DNA of 10,609 nt. Source: Anaerolineae bacterium (GTDB taxonomy: Bacteria > Chloroflexota > Anaerolineae > 4572-78 > J111). The notes under the pieces are model-generated. The model was not told the origin of the DNA. It ran no database searches and worked only from the letters and a program-made list of their open reading frames with translations. The DNA is taken from assembly GCA_020433785.1 (NCBI GenBank), contig JAGRCC010000630.1:1-10609 (forward strand). Direction: 5' to 3'. Every line of letters begins with the position of its first letter. The stretch's first letter is position 1. The position numbers and the translations under genes were made by a program. Shown piece by piece: positions 7,162 through 10,609 of the stretch.

Positions 7162-7178
7162 GCCGCCATTTTGGCGGC
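7162..7178. promoter_or_regulatory. GC-rich palindrome in the divergent promoter region
   Basis: GCCGCCA (7162-7168) and TGGCGGC (7172-7178) form a perfect 7 bp inverted repeat around TTT. For the minus-strand reductase gene it lies 13 bases upstream of the TATACT hexamer, across the -35 position, as expected of an operator. For the plus-strand GNAT gene it lies 67 bases before the ATG and could also be a leader hairpin. It is followed by GTTGTTT on the plus strand and AATTTTAATT on the minus strand, so it resembles a weak terminator, but no gene ends here on either strand. Confidence 0.45.
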
Positions 7179-7233
7179 GTTGTTTGGATATCAGGCCAAC
7201 CCGTCCTTAAGGGCAGCATTGGTTTGAGTTACA

Positions 7234-7237
7234 AGGG
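7234..7237 (+). promoter_or_regulatory. ribosome binding site fixing the GNAT start
   Basis: AGGG ends 7 bases before the ATG at 7245. An in-frame TTG at 7224 has no such site, so ATG 7245 is preferred. Confidence 0.6.
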
Positions 7238-7244
7238 TTTGAGT

Positions 7245-7775
7245 ATGGAGAACCTTGGCGGTTTTACAACTCGTGCGGGTAAACAGATCACATTCAGATA
7301 TGTCCAAAAAGAGGATGCGGCGCTGCTGGTCGATTTGTTTAACCATTTGTCATTTGAAGCCAAACGGCTGCGGTTTCATCTGTATACGGACAAACTGCCG
7401 AAAGAGCGGATTTGGAAAGAGGCGACGGCCTTAGCCACGCTAAACCCGACGCTGCAAGTGGCGATTGTGGCCACGACCATTGAAGCGGACGGGCAGGAAC
7501 ACGCGGTCGGTGTGGTGCGTTTTGCCCGGGCCACGCCCGATGATACTGAAGCGGAAGTGGCGGTGGTGGTTAGGGACGATATTCAACGCAATGGCCTGGC
7601 CCGCAGACTGCTTGAAATTTTGGCCGAAAAAGCGCGCCAGATGGGGATTACGCATTTCACCGGTTGGGTCTTGGCCGAAAATGTGCGGTTGATGAAGCTT
7701 ATCGAGAAATTAAAACTGCCCGTCGAATCTGAAATTCGCTACGGGCAGCGTAAAATCCGGATTCCCTTGACCTAA
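7245..7775 (+). CDS. GNAT family N-acetyltransferase
   Basis: The 176-residue product has the GNAT fold, which transfers an acetyl group from acetyl-CoA to an amine. Residues 16-25 give the first strand and helix (ITFRYVQKED). Residues 104-126 form motif A, a strand VAVVVRDD followed by the acetyl-CoA pyrophosphate loop QRNGLA (114-119; consensus Q/R-x-x-G-x-G/A) and helix RRLLEIL. WVLAENVRLMKLIEKL (141-156) is the usual motif B with Asn146. The order and spacing resemble the acetyltransferase half of Pat-type protein lysine acetyltransferases, but there is no acyl-CoA-synthetase-like or cyclic-nucleotide-binding domain, and the acceptor cannot be predicted. The canonical C-terminal G-F after motif B reads L-P here. 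The gene diverges from the aldo/keto reductase and converges on the response regulator, with a heptad repeat in the 147-base gap after it. Confidence 0.88.
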   Translation: MENLGGFTTRAGKQITFRYVQKEDAALLVDLFNHLSFEAKRLRFHLYTDKLPKERIWKEATALATLNPTLQVAIVATTIEADGQEHAVGVVRFARATPDDTEAEVAVVVRDDIQRNGLARRLLEILAEKARQMGITHFTGWVLAENVRLMKLIEKLKLPVESEIRYGQRKIRIPLT

Positions 7776-7831
7776 GACGAAGGGGCGGGAAATGATAGAT
7801 TTGACCCGATGAAGTTGCCTTTAAGCCCACA

Positions 7832-7901
7832 GACCGCCACTTGCCGACCGCCGACCGCCGTAAAATTGAACGGTATATGAGACTGCGGCGGTCGTCCGTC
7901 G
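7832..7901. repeat. heptad tandem/inverted repeat element, GACCGCC type
   Basis: Four 7-base units run in register from 7832 to 7859: GACCGCC, ACTTGCC, GACCGCC, GACCGCC. After a 25-base loop the inverted unit GGCGGTC (7887-7893) follows, then more degenerate units. Positions 7845-7860 pair with 7886-7901 at 14 of 16 positions. The element lies in the 147-base gap between two converging genes (GNAT, stop 7775; response regulator, stop 7923), where a bidirectional terminator would be expected. It lacks a T-run, so intrinsic termination is doubtful. The remainder of the gap (7776-7831) shows nothing else. Confidence 0.75.
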
Positions 7902-7922
7902 ATGGTTGGCCGTTTCAGGCGA

Positions 7923-8276
7923 TTAGGTACCGGCGATAAAAGCGGCGATCTGATCGGCAAAGGTTCGGGTATTGATCGGCTTAGAGATAACCCCGTTGCA
8001 GCCATATGCCTGGGCCATCTCTCTGGCGGTATCTTCCGGCCAGGCGGTTACGGCTACAATCGGGATCCCAGCTAACTCGGGCGTCCGTTTGAAAAAAGCC
8101 ACTAACGTCTGCCCATCGATATCCGGCAGTCCCAGATCGACCAAAATTAGTTCGGGTATTTCATCGATAGCGGCTTGCAACCCACTCTCACCATCATTGG
8201 CGTGGATAATCTGGTGGTTTTGCGCTTCGAGGATTCGCCTTATCAGCAAGGCATTCTGTTCGTTGTCTTCAACCAT
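7923..8276 (-). CDS. single-domain response regulator (CheY/DivK-like receiver)
   Basis: This is a stand-alone phosphoreceiver domain with no output domain, so it probably acts through protein contacts after phosphorylation by a histidine kinase. All key residues are present, numbered from ATG 8276: acidic pair Glu3/Asp4 (VEDN), phospho-acceptor Asp47 (LILVDLGLPDIDG), Thr77 (VAVTA) and Lys99 (ISKP). From this ATG the product is 117 residues and begins in the middle of strand beta-1. Five codons upstream in frame (S-K-I-L after the start) complete the usual KILxVEDN strand. They start with ATT at 8291, and AGGTG at 8296-8300 is spaced for that codon, not for the ATG 19 bases away. The true start is therefore probably ATT 8291. 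No kinase gene is in the window. An extended -10 promoter lies at 8334-8342, so it is likely its own transcript. Confidence 0.92.
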   Translation of the reverse strand: MVEDNEQNALLIRRILEAQNHQIIHANDGESGLQAAIDEIPELILVDLGLPDIDGQTLVAFFKRTPELAGIPIVAVTAWPEDTAREMAQAYGCNGVISKPINTRTFADQIAAFIAGT

Positions 8277-8295
8277 TAATATCTTGCTAATGATG

Positions 8296-8300
8296 CACCT
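8296..8300 (-). promoter_or_regulatory. Shine-Dalgarno site pointing to an ATT start of the response regulator
   Basis: On the minus strand AGGTG is followed by 4 bases and then ATT (8291-8289), in frame with the receiver domain. The nearest ATG (8276) is 19 bases away, too far for this site. An in-frame TAG 12 bases upstream of the ATC/ATT limits the choice to non-ATG codons if the first beta strand is to be complete. Confidence 0.5.
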
Positions 8301-8333
8301 ACGCTATTCTGCTCAGTTTCTATTAATGGATTC

Positions 8334-8342
8334 AGTATATCA
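8334..8342 (-). promoter_or_regulatory. extended -10 promoter of the response regulator gene
   Basis: Minus strand TG-A-TATACT, the same hexamer as in front of the aldo/keto reductase. The predicted transcript start near 8327 gives a leader of about 36 bases to the ATT start. A TTTACC 16 bases upstream is a possible weak -35. Confidence 0.5.
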
Positions 8343-8376
8343 CGTTCAAGTAAAAGGTAAAAGTTTGAGGTAAAAT

Positions 8377-8709
8377 TTAACCAACTTCAAAGCCGGGCCA
8401 GCCAAATTTTCCTAAATCGACTTTCCCCCGCGCGTCGAAGACGATCCCTTCCGCTTCTAAAATTTGGCGTTGAAGCGCGCTGCCAATACCGCCAGAGCGC
8501 GGGCTAATTTTGCCCTGACTGTTGATGACGCGCTGCCAGGGGACGTTGGAATTGGGACCGAGCGCAGCCAGCGCATAACCGACCATCCGGGCCGTACAAC
8601 CGTCTACCATTCCGGCAATTTGGCCGTAGGTCGCCACTTGGCCGGCGGGAATACGCCGGATGACGATGTAAACTCTTTCATAGAGCGGTATTTCCGGGGG
8701 AAAGTCCAT
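8377..8709 (-). CDS. atl: alkyltransferase-like protein (MGMT-family, no catalytic Cys)
   Basis: This 110-residue protein matches the DNA-binding domain of O6-alkylguanine-DNA alkyltransferase (Ada/MGMT C-terminal domain). The order is VYIVIRRIPAGQVATYGQIA (13-32) with Tyr28, then the recognition helix ARMVGYALAAL (40-50) with the base-flipping Arg41, and the active-site loop NVPWQRVINSQGKIS (55-69). The PCHR of true alkyltransferases reads PWQR here, so Trp58 replaces the alkyl-accepting cysteine. That is the hallmark of alkyltransferase-like (ATL) proteins, which bind O6-alkylguanine lesions and hand them to nucleotide excision repair without repairing them directly. The length without an N-terminal domain also fits ATL proteins. 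It begins 12 bases after the lipoprotein stop on the same strand, so the two are probably co-transcribed; the functional link is not obvious. Only a weak AAAGG ribosome site is visible. Confidence 0.93.
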   Translation of the reverse strand: MDFPPEIPLYERVYIVIRRIPAGQVATYGQIAGMVDGCTARMVGYALAALGPNSNVPWQRVINSQGKISPRSGGIGSALQRQILEAEGIVFDARGKVDLGKFGWPGFEVG

Positions 8710-8721
8710 GCGCGGCTGCCT

Positions 8722-9858
8722 TTACGGTTCTTTGGTCTCGATTTTGTCAGGGGTGAGAAAGGTGAAGCTTCTTTGCATGGGATTAAACCACACCAGGGCG
8801 GCGTCGTAAATGTCAGCCGGGGCGGAAAATTCCATTTTGTACATTTGGCCTTTCTTGACGGCTGTAATGACCGATCCGGCTATATCGCGGCCCTGATCAT
8901 CCGTATACAAAAAATCGATGGTCGCGCCGGTGACATCGGCCACCGGGAACGAGCTGGCCGGCAAACTGCGCATGTTTTCGACCGTTTTCGACAAAGTTTC
9001 AATATGTTCAGCGGCGGCTTTCTCGGCGGCTTGCGAATCGACAGCCGCGTTCGGCCAGCTAAACTTACTGGCGGTAAATGTCATTCCGGTGGCCTTATGC
9101 CCCACCGTAATCGAATTCTCCCGCTGTTCCAAAATATCCCAATCGCTGGCGTAGAGAAAGCCAAAATCCTGACTTTTAGGGCCGATTAGCGTCCATTCCG
9201 GTTCCGTAGTTGGTTCGGCTGTGGCTAAATCGGAAGCGGTATCGAGCGGGGCGAACTGATCGGCCAGAGCTTGCAGTTGATCGCTAGCGCCGGCCCAATT
9301 CGCTTCCGGGGCGCTAATGTGAACGATAAAGAGGATGGTGTCTACCTGAAAGAGCCGCAGTTCACTGGTGGTTGGGCCCAGGTTCGGGTCGATGGCGGAA
9401 AATTGAGCCACAACCGTGCCGTCGGGCGTGGTGGTTTGGCTGATGGGGTGGAAGTCGGCCTGTTCGTCCAAAAAGTTGCGGGCGACAAAAGTCACCAGAT
9501 AGTGGGTGAGATCGTCCTCAGTGTAAAATTGGCCGGCGTCTTCAAAGATAACACTATACCCGGCGCGACTGTTCGGTTCCAGAAAGATAACGCCGTCATC
9601 CCGTTCAACGATCTGCCAACTAGCCGGATATTGGGCCATGAAACGCCGGCTGGGGTGGGTATAAGGCTGCAACGTCTCAAAATCGACAGCGACAGGCGAG
9701 AACGACGGTGGGGCGGTCGTGGTTGGGGGCGAGGCGGTAACGATAGCCGGGGTGGGGGCCACAGTGGCGCTGCTACAGGCTTGAAGCCAACATAGCGTGA
9801 TAAAAAACAGGGCTTGGCCCAGTTGGCGGGTAAGATGGCCGGGATGTTGGTATCGCAT
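8722..9858 (-). CDS. lipoprotein with two tandem PsbP/Mog1-like domains
   Basis: The function is unknown. The 378-residue product starts with a type II signal peptide: Arg-containing n-region, hydrophobic ALFFITLCW, and lipobox L-Q-A-C with Cys28 as the lipidated residue, so it is anchored outside the cytoplasmic membrane. A Thr/Pro-rich linker (31-55) follows. Two similar units come next. Unit 1 spans about 66-204, opening YTHPSRRFMAQYPASWQI. A second Thr/Pro/Glu linker lies near 209-220. Unit 2 spans about 223-367, opening with DFGFLYASDWDIL. The pattern of a bulky aromatic segment, Y/S-x-x-W, an acidic alpha/beta domain and a final F-x-P-x-x-x-S-F-x-F is that of PsbP/Mog1-type (DUF1795-like) lipoproteins; this is family-level inference. 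The start is ATG 9858, 11 bases beyond the terminator hairpin's T-run, with no ribosome site but a TATAAA 5 bases upstream. The alkyltransferase-like gene follows 12 bases downstream. Confidence 0.82.
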   Translation of the reverse strand: MRYQHPGHLTRQLGQALFFITLCWLQACSSATVAPTPAIVTASPPTTTAPPSFSPVAVDFETLQPYTHPSRRFMAQYPASWQIVERDDGVIFLEPNSRAGYSVIFEDAGQFYTEDDLTHYLVTFVARNFLDEQADFHPISQTTTPDGTVVAQFSAIDPNLGPTTSELRLFQVDTILFIVHISAPEANWAGASDQLQALADQFAPLDTASDLATAEPTTEPEWTLIGPKSQDFGFLYASDWDILEQRENSITVGHKATGMTFTASKFSWPNAAVDSQAAEKAAAEHIETLSKTVENMRSLPASSFPVADVTGATIDFLYTDDQGRDIAGSVITAVKKGQMYKMEFSAPADIYDAALVWFNPMQRSFTFLTPDKIETKEP

Positions 9859-9863
9859 AACTA

Positions 9864-9869
9864 TTTATA
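9864..9869 (-). promoter_or_regulatory. candidate -10 element for a leaderless lipoprotein transcript
   Basis: Minus-strand TATAAA lies 5 bases before the ATG at 9858, so transcription would start at or next to the start codon. No ribosome site exists in the 12 bases between the terminator and the ATG. A good -35 is not seen. Confidence 0.35.
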
Positions 9870-9895
9870 AAAAAAGCACCGAACCGGTGCTTTTT
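9869..9895 (-). terminator. intrinsic terminator of the OmpR-type regulator gene
   Basis: GCACCG (9876-9881) and CGGTGC (9885-9890) pair around AAC and are flanked by seven A on one side and five T on the other. On the minus strand this is a GC stem followed by seven U, 22 bases after the regulator's stop codon. The A/T flanks also make it usable on the plus strand. Confidence 0.88.
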
Positions 9896-9916
9896 CTTTT
9901 CGCGGTCGTCTCAATA

Positions 9917-10573
9917 TTAGCTACAATCAGTTGAAAAGCGATAGCCGACGCCGCGAACGGTAATGAGATATTTGGGTTTGCTGGGCGTGTCTTCAATTTT
10001 TTCCCGCAGCCAGCGAATGTGAACGTCGAGCGTCCGTGTGTCGCCCATGTAATCGGTTTCCCAGACTTCCTTCATAATGGTCTTTCGCTTAAGAATTTGA
10101 TTGGTGTAGCTCACCAATAACTTAAGCAATTTGAACTCTTTCGGCGTTAATGAAAAATGTTGCTCGCCGCGAAGAATGGTTTGTTTTTGATAATCGAGCA
10201 TAAAGGTCGGCAGCCGGAGAAATCGGTCTTTTTGATTGACTGCCGCTTCCCGGATGCGCTGCTCTAACTCCTGAACTTGGCTGGGGTCTAATAAAATCAG
10301 TCCATTATCCAGCATGCCCTGATGGTGCGTTTCAGAGCCGACCACAATGCAGGGGACACCCAATTCCGTTTTATCAACTACCTCTTTAAAGTCGATAACA
10401 TTCAGGCTTTGAGCAGGATTTAAAACAATAAGATTAGGCCAGATAGATAATATTTTTTGGGCTGCCGACGAGGGCGTATGAGCTAAACAAACCTCATACC
10501 CACCCTCTTCCAAACTATAGAGCAAAGACGTATTCGGGTCTAAATCATCGTTTTCAACGAGCAAAACGTGCAT
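9917..10573 (-). CDS. OmpR-type winged-helix regulator with degenerate receiver
   Basis: The 218-residue product has an N-terminal receiver-like domain (1-112) and a C-terminal OmpR/PhoB winged helix (about 120-214). The DNA-binding half is intact: FSLTPKEFKLLKLL (140-153), KTIMKEVWETDYMGDTRTLDVHIRWLREKIE (164-194) with the recognition helix, and LITVRGVGYRF (203-213) for the wing. The receiver has lost its signalling residues. The phospho-acceptor Asp reads Asn52 (LIVLNPAQ), and the conserved Lys-Pro reads Asp96-Pro97. The start-side acidic residues (VENDD) remain. It is therefore likely to work without phosphorylation, as atypical OmpR-family members do. The start is ATG 10573, preceded by AGGGGGG at 10584-10590; a TTG at 10600 would add nine unconserved residues. 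An intrinsic terminator follows. The partner gene and target sites are not identifiable here, and its promoter lies at or beyond the window edge. Confidence 0.93.
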   Translation of the reverse strand: MHVLLVENDDLDPNTSLLYSLEEGGYEVCLAHTPSSAAQKILSIWPNLIVLNPAQSLNVIDFKEVVDKTELGVPCIVVGSETHHQGMLDNGLILLDPSQVQELEQRIREAAVNQKDRFLRLPTFMLDYQKQTILRGEQHFSLTPKEFKLLKLLVSYTNQILKRKTIMKEVWETDYMGDTRTLDVHIRWLREKIEDTPSKPKYLITVRGVGYRFSTDCS

Positions 10574-10583
10574 GGTAAATTGT

Positions 10584-10590
10584 CCCCCCT
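10584..10590 (-). promoter_or_regulatory. ribosome binding site fixing the OmpR-type regulator start
   Basis: Minus-strand AGGGGGG lies 10 bases before the ATG at 10573, which starts exactly at the first receiver strand (MHVLLVEND). It sits inside the extra segment implied by a TTG start at 10600, which argues against that start. Confidence 0.55.
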
Positions 10591-10609
10591 CGACTACCAA
10601 CGCCTCTAA

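Noticed and set aside
7162..7178. GCCGCCA/TGGCGGC hairpin as a transcription terminator
   Set aside because: No gene ends here on either strand and the flanking T-runs are poor. Its position across a -35 site fits an operator better.
8348..8375. AAGTAAA/AGGTAAA repeats near the response regulator promoter as a further heptad array
   Set aside because: Only two units are in 7-base register and the next copy of AGGTAAAA is 13 bases away, so the period breaks; it is likely chance in AT-rich DNA.
8464..9189. Long plus-strand open frame (241 codons) opposite the alkyltransferase-like and lipoprotein genes
   Set aside because: It lies antisense to two genes with clear protein-family signatures, has no recognisable motif, and its length follows from the GC-rich codon use of the real strand.
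9271..9795. Plus-strand open frame of 174 codons opposite the lipoprotein gene
   Set aside because: Low-complexity Gly/Arg-rich end, no motif, and it runs antisense to the signal peptide, linker and first domain of the lipoprotein.
10574..10600. Nine-residue N-terminal extension of the OmpR-type regulator from a TTG codon
   Set aside because: The G-rich ribosome site lies inside this segment, and receiver domains begin at MHVLLVEND.

Overview
The window looks like chromosomal DNA from a Chloroflexota bacterium, probably an Anaerolineae-like lineage. This is inferred from three things: a Thermus-type malate dehydrogenase, a fused uroporphyrinogen-III methyltransferase/synthase, and a PsbP-like lipoprotein with a Thr/Pro linker. 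No rRNA, phylogenetic marker or similarity search backs it. I see no tRNA, rRNA, CRISPR array, transposase or phage gene. Ten protein genes fill the window, and no gene-free stretch exceeds 165 bases.

Left part, plus strand: the 3' end of malate dehydrogenase (1-596) closes with a strong intrinsic terminator (615-651). A tetrapyrrole block follows: hemC (683-1597), a cobA-hemD fusion (1645-3189) and hemL (3354-4640). HemL makes 5-aminolevulinate. HemC and the HemD half turn porphobilinogen into uroporphyrinogen III. hemA and hemB are not in the window. The methyltransferase half of the fusion keeps the SAM-binding fold signature but has lost several residues of the family consensus.

Middle part, minus strand: kynureninase (4643-5926) converges on hemL with only 2 bases between the stop codons. 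Upstream of kynureninase is an aldo/keto reductase gene (6095-7063). Between them is a heptad repeat element of seven GTAATTG-like units facing inverted copies. A plus-strand GNAT acetyltransferase (7245-7775) diverges from the reductase; the shared 5' region carries an extended -10 promoter and a 7+7 bp palindrome.

Right part, minus strand: a single-domain response regulator (7923-8276, probably initiated further upstream at an ATT codon), an alkyltransferase-like DNA repair protein (8377-8709), a two-domain lipoprotein (8722-9858) and an OmpR-type regulator whose receiver has lost its phosphorylation site (9917-10573). A second heptad element, GC-rich with GACCGCC units, lies between the converging GNAT and response regulator genes.

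The most notable points are the two heptad elements with the same tandem-then-inverted layout but unrelated sequences, the phosphorylation-dead OmpR regulator, the probable ATT start, the lipoprotein gene that seems to start leaderless right after a terminator, and the eroded methyltransferase domain. No multi-gene system of a new kind is evident.
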